Source: Rheinheimera pacifica
GTDB taxonomy: Bacteria > Pseudomonadota > Gammaproteobacteria > Enterobacterales > Alteromonadaceae
Assembly: GCF_024809855.1 (NCBI RefSeq)
Contig: NZ_JANUEM010000003.1
Coordinates: 310,001 to 374,000 of the forward strand
Length of the DNA: 64,000 nucleotides
Reading direction: 5' to 3'
Part shown: positions 17,581 through 27,852 of the stretch, in pieces
How the letters are laid out: each line of letters begins with the position of its first letter
How positions within the stretch are numbered: the first letter of the stretch is position 1
Position numbers and translations under genes: made by a program
The notes under the pieces: generated by a model
Databases searched by the model: none
What the model was told of the DNA's origin: nothing
The model's input: the letters and a program-made list of their open reading frames with translations, nothing else

Positions 17581-19155
17581 GTGTCTGCAAAGTTATTAAA
17601 ATCAGGCCTCATCGTTAGCTTTATGACGTTAATTTCGCGTGTACTGGGGCTGGTACGCGATGTAGTAGTAGCCAACTTTATTGGTGCCGGTGCCGCTGCC
17701 GACGTATTCTTTTTTGCTAACCGTATTCCTAATTTCCTGCGCCGCTTATTTGCTGAAGGCGCTTTTTCACAAGCCTTTGTACCGGTGCTGGCCGAAGTAA
17801 AAGCCAAACATGGCGATGATGCAGTGCGCGAATTACTGGCCAAAGTAGCTGGCAGCCTGGGTGTTGTTGTTACTCTGGTAACCTTATTTGGTGTGATTGC
17901 CTCGCCTCTGGTAGCGATGCTGTTTGGTATGGGCTGGTTTGTTGAATGGCTAAACGATGGCCCGGACGCGCATAAATTTGAGCTGGCCAGCCTGATGCTA
18001 AAAATTACTTTTCCTTATTTGTGGTTTATCAGTCTGGTGGCGTTATCGGGTGCTGTGCTTAACACCTATAACCGTTTTGCTGTGGCGGCCTTTACGCCGG
18101 TGTTTTTAAATATCGCTATGATTGCCTGCGCGGTTTATATGGCACCCACTATGGAAGAGCCTGCGCTGGCGTTGGCATGGGGCGTATTTATCGGCGGTGT
18201 AGTACAGTTGCTGTTTCAACTGCCGTTTTTAGCCAAAGCCGGTGTGCTGGTATGGCCAAAGTGGGGCTGGCGCGATGAAAACGTCACTAAAATCCGCAAA
18301 CTTATGCTGCCAGCACTGTTTGGTGTGTCGGTAAGCCAGATAAATTTACTGCTTGATACCGTCATTGCCTCTTTCTTACTTACCGGTGCGGTTAGCTGGC
18401 TGTATTACTCTGACCGCTTAATAGAGTTTCCGCTGGGATTATTTGGTATTGCCATCGCAACGGTAATTCTGCCAAATTTATCCCGCCATCATGCCACTGC
18501 CAATACTGAGCGTTTTAGCCATACGCTGGACTGGTCTCTGCGTTTTGTTGCCCTGTTTGGTATACCGGCCATGGCAGGTTTAATGGTGCTGTCGCAGCCT
18601 ATTATCGCTTTGCTGTTTATGCGTGGTGAATTTACCCAGAACGATGTGCTGATGGTGTCGTACAGCTTAATTGCTTACAGCACCGGCTTATTAAGCTATA
18701 TGCTGATAAAAGTATTGGCACCGGGCTTTTATGCGCGCCAGGACATTAAAACACCGGTACGTATTGGCATTATTGCCATGGTAGCCAATATGGTGTTTAA
18801 CCTGATGCTGGCACCTTTTTTAAGCTATGTCGGTCTGGCGCTGGCTACGGCGATGTCAGCCAGTTTAAATGCGTTTTTACTGTACCGTGGTTTAAAACTG
18901 GCCGGGGTATACCAATTAAGTAAAGCCAGCCTGGTATTTTTGCTGAAGCTGGTTATTGCCAGCTGTCTGATGGCGGCGTTGCTGTATTGGCAAACACCAA
19001 CACTGGCACAGTGGGTGCAGCTTAGTTTTACTGCACAGGTGTGGCGTTTAAGTGCATTGTGTCTGCTGGCCGTTGCCGGGTATTTTCTGTTATTGGGGCT
19101 GCTTGGTGTGCGTTTGCGGCATTTTAAAGCCAATTCTGTTGCTGAAAGCAAATGA
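17581..19155 (+). CDS. murJ: Lipid II flippase MurJ
   Basis: 524 aa multi-spanning protein of the MVF/MATE-like family that flips lipid II across the inner membrane for peptidoglycan synthesis. A GTG start is used, with AGAAGGAAG just upstream. The N-terminal stretch contains SRVLGLVRDVVVANFIGAGAAADVFFFANRIPNFLRRLFAEGAFSQAF in segments typical of MurJ, including the Arg residues of TM1 (Arg20, Arg24) and the loop-2 Arg52-type position needed for transport. About 14 membrane helices can be counted. ribF follows after 50 bp. Confidence 0.97.
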   Translation: MSAKLLKSGLIVSFMTLISRVLGLVRDVVVANFIGAGAAADVFFFANRIPNFLRRLFAEGAFSQAFVPVLAEVKAKHGDDAVRELLAKVAGSLGVVVTLVTLFGVIASPLVAMLFGMGWFVEWLNDGPDAHKFELASLMLKITFPYLWFISLVALSGAVLNTYNRFAVAAFTPVFLNIAMIACAVYMAPTMEEPALALAWGVFIGGVVQLLFQLPFLAKAGVLVWPKWGWRDENVTKIRKLMLPALFGVSVSQINLLLDTVIASFLLTGAVSWLYYSDRLIEFPLGLFGIAIATVILPNLSRHHATANTERFSHTLDWSLRFVALFGIPAMAGLMVLSQPIIALLFMRGEFTQNDVLMVSYSLIAYSTGLLSYMLIKVLAPGFYARQDIKTPVRIGIIAMVANMVFNLMLAPFLSYVGLALATAMSASLNAFLLYRGLKLAGVYQLSKASLVFLLKLVIASCLMAALLYWQTPTLAQWVQLSFTAQVWRLSALCLLAVAGYFLLLGLLGVRLRHFKANSVAESK

Positions 19156-19205
19156 TTAAGTGGCTATAATGCGCGGTTTATAATCAGTACTCAGAAACGG
19201 CAGGC

Positions 19206-20180
19206 ATGGAGTTAATTCGCGGCTTACACAATATTCAGCCCCGGCATCGTGGTTGTGTGCTTACCATAGGTAATTTTGATGGTGTGCATTTGGGGCATCA
19301 GGCCGTGCTGCATAAAGTAGTGGCTATTGCCAGACAAATGCAATTGCCATCTTGCGTAATGCTGTTTGAACCGCAGCCGCTGGAGGTGTTCGCCGGTGCT
19401 GCGGCACCCGCACGTTTAACGCGGTTTCGGGAAAAATACACAGCATTGGCACAGTTGGGTATAGACCGGTTGTTATGTGTTAATTTTACGCCTGCATTTG
19501 CTGCTCAGGCTCCTGAGCAGTTTATTCAGCAGTTGTTATTAAAACAGCTTGGTGTAGCACATTTAATTGTTGGTGATGATTTCCGTTTTGGCAGTAAGCG
19601 TAGCGGTAATTTTGAATTATTGGCTTCGGCGGCTGAGCAGTATCAATTTAGCTTGTACAGTACCTCAAGCTTAGTGTTAGGCCAGCAGCGGATCAGCAGC
19701 ACCTTGATCCGCCAGGCATTGGCAGATGACAATTTAACGCTGGCGGCAGAAATGCTGGGCCGGCCTTTTGCTTTAACCGGGCGTGTGCGCCATGGCCGCA
19801 AATTAGGCCGTGATTTGGGCTTTCCTACTGCCAATGTATTTTTATACCGGCGTAAGCTGCCGGTAGCTGGCGTGTACGCTATTACGGCGAACACGGTATT
19901 TGGCCGCTATTATGGCGTGGCTAATATTGGCAACCGGCCAACTGTACAAGGCCAGCGGCAACAGCTTGAAGCACATTTGTTTGATTTTAAAGGCGATTTA
20001 TATGGCAGCCAAATAGAGGTGTTACTGCAGCATAAGTTGCGTAACGAACAACGCTTCGACGGTTTAGCCGCATTACAACAACAAATTGCTGCTGATGTGA
20101 TAGCAGCAAAAGCATTTTTTCAGCATGACGCTTTAACATCAGCGCATGCCACTACTGATAAGACGGAACCCAACGGATGA
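19206..20180 (+). CDS. ribF: Bifunctional riboflavin kinase / FAD synthetase
   Basis: 324 aa. The N-terminal adenylyltransferase has [13 protein letters not shown] at about residues 20-32 and the [10 protein letters not shown] motif near 160. The C-terminal kinase domain begins around [16 protein letters not shown] and includes [11 protein letters not shown]. The protein converts riboflavin to FMN and FMN to FAD. A TATAAT hexamer at 19165 may be its -10 box. Its stop overlaps the ileS start (ATGA). Confidence 0.97.
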   Translation: MELIRGLHNIQPRHRGCVLTIGNFDGVHLGHQAVLHKVVAIARQMQLPSCVMLFEPQPLEVFAGAAAPARLTRFREKYTALAQLGIDRLLCVNFTPAFAAQAPEQFIQQLLLKQLGVAHLIVGDDFRFGSKRSGNFELLASAAEQYQFSLYSTSSLVLGQQRISSTLIRQALADDNLTLAAEMLGRPFALTGRVRHGRKLGRDLGFPTANVFLYRRKLPVAGVYAITANTVFGRYYGVANIGNRPTVQGQRQQLEAHLFDFKGDLYGSQIEVLLQHKLRNEQRFDGLAALQQQIAADVIAAKAFFQHDALTSAHATTDKTEPNG

Positions 20181-23005
20181 GCGACTACAAGCATACCCTG
20201 AATTTGCCGGAAACGGCTTTTGCGATGCGCGCCAATCTGGCGCAGCGCGAGCCGCAAATGCTGGCAAAATGGACCGAGGCCGATTTGTACGGCAAAATCC
20301 GTGCAGCCAAAAAAGGTAAAAAAACCTTTATTCTGCACGACGGCCCACCCTACGCTAACGGCAATATTCATATCGGGCATGCGGTTAATAAAATTCTGAA
20401 AGATATTATTGTTAAAGCGAAAACGCTGGACGATTTTGACGCACCCTATGTTCCGGGCTGGGACTGTCACGGCTTACCGATTGAGCTGGTAGTCGAGAAA
20501 AAATACGGCAAGCCGGGTACCAAGCTGACACCGGCAGAATTCAGGCAGAAGTGCCGTGAATACGCTGCCACGCAAATTGATGCACAGCGCACTGACTTTA
20601 TTCGTTTAGGTGTGCTGGGCGACTGGCAAAACCCGTACCGTACTATGGATTATGGCTTTGAAGCCAATATCATCCGCTCGCTGGGCAGAATTATTGCTAA
20701 CGGCCATTTGCAGCAGGGCTTTAAGCCGGTGCACTGGTGTACCGACTGTGGCTCAGCGCTGGCTGAAGCAGAAGTGGAATATCAGGATAAAGTATCACCG
20801 GCAATTGACGTACGTTTTGCGGTGCTGGACGATGCTACGGTAGATTTGTTTGATCATCCCGAAGGTAAACGCGGCAGCGGTAAAGTGTCGGTCGTGATCT
20901 GGACCACCACACCCTGGACAATCCCGGCCAACCGGGCGGTAGCATTAAATGCCAAACTGGATTACAGCCTGGTGCAGGTAGAGCAGGGGCCACTGGGCGC
21001 TGAGCGCTTAATTATGGCTACCGATCTGGTAAAAGACGTGATGGCGCGCGCTGGTATTGAACACTACCACGCATTGGGTTTTGCCAAGGGCGCAGCACTG
21101 GAATTAGTGCAATTGCAACACCCGTTATATGACTTTAGCGTACCGCTGATTATGGGTGAGCACGTTACCACTGAATCTGGTACCGGTTGTGTGCATACGG
21201 CGCCTGGCCATGGTCAGGAAGACTTTGTGGTGGGCAAGCAATATAACCTTGAAGTGGCTAACCCGGTAGGCGCCAACGGCGTTTACCTGCCTGATACACC
21301 GCTGTTTGCCGGTCAGCATGTATTTAAAGCCAACGACAGTGTAGTAGAAGCGTTAAAAGATGCCGGTGCACTGCTGGTGCATAAGGCTTACAAGCACAGC
21401 TATCCGCACTGCTGGCGGCATAAAACACCGATAATTTTCCGCGCCACACCGCAGTGGTTTATCAGCATGGAACAGCAGGGGCTGCGTGCTACGTCGCTTG
21501 AGCAAATTGAACAAACCCGCTGGATCCCAGATTGGGGCCAGCAGCGGATTGAAAAAATGGTGGAAGGCCGGCCAGACTGGTGTATTTCACGTCAGCGCAC
21601 CTGGGGTGTGCCTATTGCACTGTTTGTTGATAAAGACACCGGCGCATTGCACCCCAATACTCAGGCATTAATGGAGCAGGTAGCCAAGCTGGTTGAGCAA
21701 GACGGCATTCAGGCCTGGTTTGATTTAACCGCTGAAACCCTGCTGGGTGACGATGCAAAACAATACGTTAAGGTAACTGATACTCTGGATGTTTGGTTTG
21801 ACTCCGGTGTAACCCACGCCTGCGTGGTTGAGGCACGTCCGGAATTTGGCGGCGCTGATCAGGCTGATTTATATCTCGAAGGTTCCGATCAGCACCGTGG
21901 CTGGTTTATGTCGTCGCTGATGACCGGTGTTAGCATCAAACACAAAGCGCCGTACAAACAAGTGTTGACGCATGGCTTTACCGTAGACGGTGATGGCCGC
22001 AAGATGTCTAAATCTTTAGGCAATGTGGTATCACCACAGGATGTAATGAACAAGTTAGGCGCGGATATTCTGCGCTTATGGGTTGCCACTACCGATTACA
22101 CTTCAGAAATGACAGTGTCGGATGAAATATTAAACCGCGCAGCGGATAAATATCGCCGCATCCGCAATACCGCGCGTTTTTTACTGGCTAACTTAAACGG
22201 CTTTAACCCGGCCACCGATTTAGTGCCGTTCAATAAGATGGTTGAACTGGATCTGTGGGTAGTAAACCGTGCCGCTAAATTGCAGCAGGAAATTATCGAC
22301 GCGTACGATAACTACCAGTTCCATCAGGTAAGCCAGAAGCTGATGAATTTCTGCACCGTTGAACTGGGTAGTTTTTATCTGGATGTTATTAAAGACCGCC
22401 AGTACACCGCTCATACCAATGGCGTAGCACGGCGCTCGTGTCAGACTGCGTTGTATCATATTGCACAGGCTATGGTGCGCTGGATGGCACCGGTAATGAG
22501 CTTTACCGCGCAGGAGATCTGGCAGGAGTTGCCAGGCCAGCAGGCAGAGTTTGTGTTTACTGATGTCTGGTATACCGGTTTTAGCGGCGTTACCGGTGGT
22601 AAGTTTGACGATGCCTTCTGGCAGCAATTGCTGCAGGTGCGTGATGAAGTTAACAAAGTGCTGGAAGCGGCGCGGCGCGAAGATAAAATCGGTGCATCAC
22701 TGCAAGCTGAAGTTACCTTATATGCTTCAGCAGCGCTGGCCGCCGATTTAGCCAAACTGGGTGACGAGCTGCGCTTTGTACTGATCACCTCTACAGCTCA
22801 GGTCAGTACCGCTAATGCCCCGGCAGATGCGGTGCAAACTGAACTAGCTGGTTTAACTGTGCAGGTAGCGGCTTCAACGGCAGCTAAATGTGGCCGTTGC
22901 TGGCATCACCGCCATGATGTGGGGGCTAATGCGGCACATGCCGATTTATGCCTGCGTTGCGTGAGTAACGTAGAAGGTGAAGGTGAACAACGGGCGTTTG
23001 CATAA
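20177..23005 (+). CDS. ileS: Isoleucyl-tRNA synthetase
   Basis: 942 aa class I synthetase charging tRNA-Ile. HIGH motif at residues 65-68, KMSKS at 609-613, and the editing (CP1) domain between them with [13 protein letters not shown]. The C-terminal zinc ribbon is CGRC (Cys905, 908) and CLRC (Cys925, 928). Length and zinc finger match the bacterial, E. coli-type enzyme, which is sensitive to mupirocin. It overlaps ribF by four bases and shares one base with lspA, so all are in one operon. Confidence 0.99.
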   Translation: MSDYKHTLNLPETAFAMRANLAQREPQMLAKWTEADLYGKIRAAKKGKKTFILHDGPPYANGNIHIGHAVNKILKDIIVKAKTLDDFDAPYVPGWDCHGLPIELVVEKKYGKPGTKLTPAEFRQKCREYAATQIDAQRTDFIRLGVLGDWQNPYRTMDYGFEANIIRSLGRIIANGHLQQGFKPVHWCTDCGSALAEAEVEYQDKVSPAIDVRFAVLDDATVDLFDHPEGKRGSGKVSVVIWTTTPWTIPANRAVALNAKLDYSLVQVEQGPLGAERLIMATDLVKDVMARAGIEHYHALGFAKGAALELVQLQHPLYDFSVPLIMGEHVTTESGTGCVHTAPGHGQEDFVVGKQYNLEVANPVGANGVYLPDTPLFAGQHVFKANDSVVEALKDAGALLVHKAYKHSYPHCWRHKTPIIFRATPQWFISMEQQGLRATSLEQIEQTRWIPDWGQQRIEKMVEGRPDWCISRQRTWGVPIALFVDKDTGALHPNTQALMEQVAKLVEQDGIQAWFDLTAETLLGDDAKQYVKVTDTLDVWFDSGVTHACVVEARPEFGGADQADLYLEGSDQHRGWFMSSLMTGVSIKHKAPYKQVLTHGFTVDGDGRKMSKSLGNVVSPQDVMNKLGADILRLWVATTDYTSEMTVSDEILNRAADKYRRIRNTARFLLANLNGFNPATDLVPFNKMVELDLWVVNRAAKLQQEIIDAYDNYQFHQVSQKLMNFCTVELGSFYLDVIKDRQYTAHTNGVARRSCQTALYHIAQAMVRWMAPVMSFTAQEIWQELPGQQAEFVFTDVWYTGFSGVTGGKFDDAFWQQLLQVRDEVNKVLEAARREDKIGASLQAEVTLYASAALAADLAKLGDELRFVLITSTAQVSTANAPADAVQTELAGLTVQVAASTAAKCGRCWHHRHDVGANAAHADLCLRCVSNVEGEGEQRAFA

Positions 23006-23493
23006 TGGCATTATTTAAAGATACCGGCTGGCGCCTGTGGTGGTTAATGCTGTTGGTGCTGTTAGCTGATCAGGTTAGCAAACAGGTAGTGATAGCCAAT
23101 ATGCAGTTGTTCGATTCTATTGAACTGCTGCCGTTTTTTAACTTCACCTATGTGCGTAATTACGGCGCTGCGTTTTCGTTTTTAAGCGATGCAGGCGGTT
23201 GGCAGCGCTGGTTTTTTACCATTATTGCTGTGGTAATAAGCTGTGTGCTGGCGGTGTGGCTGGCGCGCAACAGCAGGGCACAGTTAAAGCTAAACCTGGC
23301 GCTGAGTTTAGTGCTGGCCGGTGCTATAGGTAACTTAATTGATCGCAGTATCTATGGCTACGTAATAGACTTTTTTCATCTGTACTATCAAAACTGGCAC
23401 TACCCGGCGTTTAATATTGCCGACTCGGCTATCTGTATTGGTGCAGCCTTACTTATTTGGGACAGCTTTAGTAATAACGAGGTGAAAGAGTGA
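23005..23493 (+). CDS. lspA: Lipoprotein signal peptidase (signal peptidase II)
   Basis: 162 aa inner membrane aspartyl protease that removes signal peptides from diacylglyceryl-modified prolipoproteins. There are four membrane helices. The catalytic aspartates lie at Asp113 (GNLIDRS) and Asp140 (FNIADSAI), and the conserved NYGAAFSF segment is present at 52-59. The start codon overlaps the ileS stop by one base, and the stop overlaps the GTG start of fkpB. Confidence 0.98.
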   Translation: MALFKDTGWRLWWLMLLVLLADQVSKQVVIANMQLFDSIELLPFFNFTYVRNYGAAFSFLSDAGGWQRWFFTIIAVVISCVLAVWLARNSRAQLKLNLALSLVLAGAIGNLIDRSIYGYVIDFFHLYYQNWHYPAFNIADSAICIGAALLIWDSFSNNEVKE

Positions 23494-23927
23494 CAAACGC
23501 AGTAATAGGTGCCAACAGCAGCGTTATTTTTCACTTTGATATTAAGTTATCAGATGGCAGCGCGGCAGAAAGTACCCGGGTGCACAACAAACCGGCCAAA
23601 CTAGAAATGGGCGATGGCAGTATTTCGCCAGCGTTTGAAGCAGAGCTAAACGGCCTGAAAGCCGGTGATAAAAAAACCTTTACGCTGGCGCCGGAGGATG
23701 CCTACGGCATGCCGAACCCGGATAATATTTACTATGTTGACCGCAGTAAGTTTTCTGCCGATGCACCGGCTAAGGCCGGTATGATCATTGGCTTTACCAT
23801 GCCGGATGGCTCTGAAATGCCCGGCCTGGTACGTGAAGTGGTAGGTGAGTCCGTTACGATAGATTTTAACCACCCGCTGGCCGGGCAGACGCTGACCTTC
23901 AGCGTTGAAATAGTACAGGTAAGCTGA
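23490..23927 (+). CDS. fkpB: FKBP-type peptidyl-prolyl isomerase, SlpA/FkpB type
   Basis: 145 aa. The fold has the short SlyD-like layout: an FKBP strand set (VIFHFDIKLSDGSAAEST), GDGSISPAFEAELNGLKAGDKKTFTL, then the inserted flap PEDAYGMPNPDNIYYVDRSKF, and a return strand ending in LTFSVEIVQV. It lacks the His-rich tail of SlyD, which fits FkpB. A GTG start overlaps the lspA stop. The lspA-fkpB-ispH order is conserved in gammaproteobacteria. Confidence 0.95.
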   Translation: MTNAVIGANSSVIFHFDIKLSDGSAAESTRVHNKPAKLEMGDGSISPAFEAELNGLKAGDKKTFTLAPEDAYGMPNPDNIYYVDRSKFSADAPAKAGMIIGFTMPDGSEMPGLVREVVGESVTIDFNHPLAGQTLTFSVEIVQVS

Positions 23928-23930
23928 GTT

Positions 23931-24860
23931 ATGGATATTCTATTAGCCAATCCGCGCGGTTTTTGCGCCGGAGTAGACCGTGCCATCAGTATTGTTGAGC
24001 GCGCGCTGGAGCTGTACGAGCCGCCGATTTATGTGCGCCACGAAGTGGTACACAATAAATTTGTGGTAGACGGCCTGCGCCGTCGCGGTGCGGTGTTTGT
24101 TGACGAACTGAACGAGGTGCCGGATGGCAATATCGTTATTTTCAGTGCGCATGGAGTGTCACAAGCTGTGCGGGAAAACGCCAGACAGCGCGGTTTAAAA
24201 GTATTTGATGCCACCTGTCCGCTGGTAACCAAAGTACATATGGAAGTGACCCGTGCCAGTCGTAAAGGCATAGAGTGTATTCTGATTGGCCACGCCGGCC
24301 ACCCGGAAGTAGAAGGCACCATGGGCCAGTATGATAACGCTGAAGGTGGCATTTATCTGGTGGAATCGGTTGATGATGTAGCGGCGCTTAAGGTGAAAAA
24401 ACCGGCACAACTGTGTTTTAGCAGCCAGACCACGTTATCGGTGGATGATACCGCAGATGTAATAGACGCACTGCGTGAGCGTTTCCCCGAGATTGAAGGC
24501 CCACGCAAAGACGATATCTGCTACGCCACGCAAAACCGGCAGGATGCGGTGCGCGATTTAGCCGGCAAAGCCGATTTATTGCTGGTGGTCGGGGCGAAAA
24601 ACAGCAGTAACTCCAACCGTTTACGCGAACTGGCCGATAAAATGGGCTGCACGGCTTATTTAATTGATACCGCCAATGATATTCAGCAAAACTGGCTTGA
24701 CGGTGTAAAAGCGGTGGGCGTAACTGCCGGTGCGTCGGCGCCTGAAGTGCTGGTGCAACAGGTAGTTAAACAGTTGCAGCAGTGGGGTGGTAAGACGGTA
24801 AGTGAAAACCCCGGCCGTGAAGAAAATGTGGTATTTGCTATCCCGGCAGAGCTGCGTTAA
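23931..24860 (+). CDS. ispH: 4-hydroxy-3-methylbut-2-enyl diphosphate reductase
   Basis: 309 aa iron-sulfur enzyme for the last step of the MEP isoprenoid pathway, making IPP and DMAPP. The three cluster cysteines are Cys12 ([12 protein letters not shown]), Cys96 (DATCPLV) and Cys197 ([11 protein letters not shown]). The TxxE-like segment and SSNSNRL substrate loop are present. It starts three bases after fkpB. A weak stem GGCTGA/TCAGCC after the stop may reduce read-through to the sensor kinase gene. Confidence 0.98.
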   Translation: MDILLANPRGFCAGVDRAISIVERALELYEPPIYVRHEVVHNKFVVDGLRRRGAVFVDELNEVPDGNIVIFSAHGVSQAVRENARQRGLKVFDATCPLVTKVHMEVTRASRKGIECILIGHAGHPEVEGTMGQYDNAEGGIYLVESVDDVAALKVKKPAQLCFSSQTTLSVDDTADVIDALRERFPEIEGPRKDDICYATQNRQDAVRDLAGKADLLLVVGAKNSSNSNRLRELADKMGCTAYLIDTANDIQQNWLDGVKAVGVTAGASAPEVLVQQVVKQLQQWGGKTVSENPGREENVVFAIPAELR

Positions 24861-24950
24861 TAGCGGGCTGACGTGTAGCGCGCTCAGCCATATTTGTTTG
24901 CCCGTGTTGTTATAGTATGCTGCTTGATAGTTAAACAGTCAGGCAAACGT

Positions 24951-25982
24951 ATGCAAATAAACCGGGCTTTACCCGCGCTGGAATTTCCCTATCTGTGCCA
25001 TGGCCGTTTTGTCTTGCGGTTGCTGGTTATGGCGCAGGCTGTGTCGGTGGTGTTGGCATTTGCCCCCGGCGTAACAGCAGATCCCTGGCTCAGGCTGGGC
25101 CTCATCAGTGTATTTGTGCATTGGGTGGCGTTACTTACCACCATCTGTTTTTGTCAGTTACGCCGTCAGCTCAACCGCCTTAAACCTGCTGGTATGTTGA
25201 TTAGCTGCATTATGCTGTTTGAGGTAATAACTATCTTTGTCAGTGTTATTGCCCATTCCTGGCTTACCAGCCAAAACCTGCCTATGTTGCAGAGTTTACC
25301 GGCATTTGTACTGGCAAATATGATGATTAGCCTGATTATTGCCGTTATCGCCATACAGTTTTTTATTATTCACACCGAGCGTAGCCAACAGGTCCGGGCG
25401 CAAAGCCGGGCTGAGTTAAGCGCTTTACAGGCCCGTATAGAACCACACTTTTTATTTAACAGCCTGAACACTGTAGCGGAGCTTACCCAGATTGACCCTA
25501 ACGCTGCAGAGCAGGCGTTGCTCAATTTATCAGCGTTGTTCCGGGCTGCATTAAATGCCGGCCAAACCGTGTCTCTTGCTGAAGAATTAAGCTTGTCTGA
25601 GCAATATTTGTCGCTGGAGCAATGGCGTTTAGGCCAGCGCATGACAGTGCAGTGGGATGTACCTGAGCATATTCCGGAACTTAGCCTGCCAGCGCTCACT
25701 ATTCAGCCGCTGCTGGAAAACGCAGTGCGCCACGGCGTGGAAAATTGTGCTGAACCAGCCAGGTTGCACCTGACACTGTTAGAAAGCCGCCAATCAGTCA
25801 GTATTGTCATTACTAATCCGCTGGGGCCACCGGCTGGCAAAAAAGCTGGTAATGGCATGGCACTGGACAATATTCGCCAGCGCTTGCAATTGCATTATGG
25901 CAGCGCTGCGCAATTACACAGTGCAACCAGCGAGGGGCGGTTCAGGGTAAAACTGGTATTGCCGAAGGATAGCAACCAATGA
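24951..25982 (+). CDS. LytS/AlgZ-type sensor histidine kinase
   Basis: 343 aa from ATG 24951. Four hydrophobic segments in the first 150 residues form a membrane sensor without a recognisable ligand domain. The kinase core is of the His_kinase (LytS/YehU) type: RIEPHFLFNSLNTVAEL carries the phospho-accepting His, LTIQPLLENAVRHGVE is the N box, and GNGMALDNIRQRL is the glycine box. The stop overlaps the response regulator start (ATGA). The position directly upstream of minor pilins parallels FimS/AlgZ of Pseudomonas, which controls type IV pili. Confidence 0.9.
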   Translation: MQINRALPALEFPYLCHGRFVLRLLVMAQAVSVVLAFAPGVTADPWLRLGLISVFVHWVALLTTICFCQLRRQLNRLKPAGMLISCIMLFEVITIFVSVIAHSWLTSQNLPMLQSLPAFVLANMMISLIIAVIAIQFFIIHTERSQQVRAQSRAELSALQARIEPHFLFNSLNTVAELTQIDPNAAEQALLNLSALFRAALNAGQTVSLAEELSLSEQYLSLEQWRLGQRMTVQWDVPEHIPELSLPALTIQPLLENAVRHGVENCAEPARLHLTLLESRQSVSIVITNPLGPPAGKKAGNGMALDNIRQRLQLHYGSAAQLHSATSEGRFRVKLVLPKDSNQ

Positions 25983-26683
25983 AAGTGCTTATTGTTGATG
26001 ACGAGCCGCTGGCCCGCGCCAGATTGCAGCGTTTACTGGCACTGCAGACCGGGTATCAGTGTGTTGGCGAAGCCGGAACTGCCGCACAGGCAATGCAGCT
26101 TATTCATACCTTACAGCCTGACTTATTGCTGCTGGATATTGCTATGCCGGGGGCAGATGGTATGTCTTTGGCAACGGACGTTCTGACACTGGCAACACCC
26201 CCGGCGGTTATTTTTGTTACAGCTCACCCGCAACACGCGCTTGATGCATATCAGGCCAGTCCGGCAGACTATCTGTTAAAGCCGGTATCGCCTGAGCGGC
26301 TGGCGCAGGCACTGCAACGTTTGGGCACTCAAACGAGGGCTCATCTGGAGCGCAAAACCTCAGGGCCAAAGTTAAGTTACATACAGGCAGGGATCAGGCG
26401 CCAGGTAGAGCTTAAAGACGTGCTTTATTTTAATGCTGAAGATAAATATGTGCGGATGGTATTTAGCAAAGGAGAAGCCATAATTGAACAAAGTCTGGTG
26501 CAATTACAGCAACTCTATCCTGATCAGCTGTTGCGGATCCACCGTAGTACCATGATCAATAAAGCTTATTTTCAGCGTTTAATCAACGCTAACGGCAAGC
26601 ATTGGGTGGTGCTGGCCGGGCGCAACGAAAAGCTGGAAGTCAGCCGGCGCGAAGTGGCGAATATCCGCAGTAATCTGTGTTGA
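25979..26683 (+). CDS. LytTR-family response regulator, AlgR-like
   Basis: 234 aa. The receiver domain (about 1-120) has the acidic pair in IVDDEP, phospho-acceptor Asp53 (LLLLDIAMPG), Thr in FVTAHP and Lys in LLKPV. The LytTR DNA-binding domain (about 130-234) contains FNAEDKYVRM and LLRIHRSTMIN. It is coupled to the kinase by a four-base overlap. Two sites resembling the AlgR recognition sequence lie immediately after it, upstream of the pilin genes, so it probably regulates them. Confidence 0.92.
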   Translation: MKVLIVDDEPLARARLQRLLALQTGYQCVGEAGTAAQAMQLIHTLQPDLLLLDIAMPGADGMSLATDVLTLATPPAVIFVTAHPQHALDAYQASPADYLLKPVSPERLAQALQRLGTQTRAHLERKTSGPKLSYIQAGIRRQVELKDVLYFNAEDKYVRMVFSKGEAIIEQSLVQLQQLYPDQLLRIHRSTMINKAYFQRLINANGKHWVVLAGRNEKLEVSRREVANIRSNLC

Positions 26684-26694
26684 TTGTTAGCTTG

Positions 26695-26723
26695 CCGTTG
26701 GTCTGGCAATGTCACCGCCTGTC
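26695..26723 (+). promoter_or_regulatory. Candidate LytTR/AlgR-type binding sites upstream of the pilin operon
   Basis: CCGTTGGTC at 26695-26703 differs at one position from the AlgR consensus CCGTTCGTC. CCGCCTGTC at 26715-26723 matches six of nine. The repeats start 20 bp apart, about two helical turns, as LytTR dimers usually prefer. They lie between the regulator stop and the first pilin start. Confidence 0.45.
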
Positions 26724-26768
26724 GTGAAAATCATGCCTGTTGTTTAATTATTGACGTAAAGTTTGCAG

Positions 26769-27425
26769 ATGAAAATGTGTCTGGTATTTCGCAGAGACTT
26801 TACGGCAATGATAACTGCTGAAAGAAAAAAACATCCCAATACTATTTGGCCGCTAAAGCTGCAGCATGGCTTTACGCTGGTTGAGCTAATGGTGACTGTA
26901 GCCGTGCTGGCTATTGTGATTGCCGTAGCGGTGCCCTCTTTTACCAACCTGATCAACAGCAACCGTTTAACCGCGCAGGCTAATGAAATGCTGGCAGCGC
27001 TTATTCTGGCACGTACCGAGGCAATAAAGCGAAATGAAAGCATAGTGTTTTGCCATAGCTCAGACGGAGAGAGTTGCTCTGTGCCACCTGCCACAGGCTG
27101 GCAAGGCTGGCTGGTGCGCGGAACTACAGATGTTACTGTCATAGCAACCGGAATTATTCATTCAGCTCGCTTTGTTGTGTTATCCAGCAGCAATGTAGCC
27201 AATGCGGCAATAGACGGAGTCGGGCATTCTGTGCGTTTCAGCCCGCAGGGGCTGCTTAGAAGCGGTAATGGCAATAATCCGTTAAATGGGGCGTTACGCA
27301 TTTGCTTACCCGATATGCCGATATCTCAGAATAGCCGGGATCTGGAAATGCGCTCCGGTGGGCGTACCAGGGTTGTCAGCATCAATGCAGGGCAGAATTG
27401 TCCTGTACCGGCAAATCCGGCGTAG
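26769..27425 (+). CDS. fimT: Type IV pilus minor pilin, FimT/FimU (GspH) family
   Basis: 218 aa from ATG 26769; ATG 26775 or 26808 are equally possible because no start has a clear ribosome site. The prepilin cleavage motif QHG/FTLVEL precedes a 20-residue hydrophobic helix (MVTVAVLAIVIAVAVPSF). The GspH-type middle (ALILARTEAIKRN) and paired cysteines follow (FCHSSDGESCS, RICLPD). It opens a six-gene operon matching the Pseudomonas fimU-pilVWXY1E order and is processed by PilD. Confidence 0.9.
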   Translation: MKMCLVFRRDFTAMITAERKKHPNTIWPLKLQHGFTLVELMVTVAVLAIVIAVAVPSFTNLINSNRLTAQANEMLAALILARTEAIKRNESIVFCHSSDGESCSVPPATGWQGWLVRGTTDVTVIATGIIHSARFVVLSSSNVANAAIDGVGHSVRFSPQGLLRSGNGNNPLNGALRICLPDMPISQNSRDLEMRSGGRTRVVSINAGQNCPVPANPA

Positions 27426-27435
27426 GGGCAATAAT

Positions 27436-27852
27436 ATGCATAATGGCGTTCACACTTTTACTAAGCAACATGGCGTTTCACTGTTGGAAGTGTTGGTATC
27501 GGTACTGGTATTAGGTATTGGCTTATTAGGTGTTGCGGCACTACAAACGTCAAGTATGCGCCACACTAACAGCTCGTTGGAAAAAACCATGGCGGTAATA
27601 CTGACAGACACTTTAGCTGAGTTATTCAGAGCAAATCCGCAAGCGGCCCGGTTGGGCAACTATGCCTTTAGCGACTGCACCGGTAGTGATGTACTGGGAA
27701 CTGCCGCCTGGGTTCAGGATGTGAAGCAGGCAACCCGTGCAGATGCCTGCCCTGTTGTCAGTTGGGAGGGTGACAGATATACCGTTACTATTACCTGGGG
27801 CGACGAGCGCTTAAATACTGAAAATACGATTGTCACTCAGGTGATGCCATGA
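27436..27852 (+). CDS. pilV: Minor pilin PilV
   Basis: 138 aa from ATG 27436 with AGGGG upstream. Prepilin motif KQHG/VSLLEVLVSVLVLGIGLLGVAALQ, then the PilV-type RHTNSSLEKTMAVILTDTLAELFRANP and a cysteine pair. It forms part of the tip/initiation complex of type IV pili. Its stop overlaps the pilW start. Confidence 0.93.
   Translation: MHNGVHTFTKQHGVSLLEVLVSVLVLGIGLLGVAALQTSSMRHTNSSLEKTMAVILTDTLAELFRANPQAARLGNYAFSDCTGSDVLGTAAWVQDVKQATRADACPVVSWEGDRYTVTITWGDERLNTENTIVTQVMP

Noticed and set aside
19139-19170. Promoter of ribF (TTGCTG ... TATAAT)
   Set aside because: The -10 box is perfect but the spacer would be 20 bp; no better -35 was found, so it is not listed as a feature.
24864-24889. 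Terminator after ispH (GGCTGA/TCAGCC)
   Set aside because: Stem is only six bases with a long loop and no proper T-run; possibly a partial attenuator.
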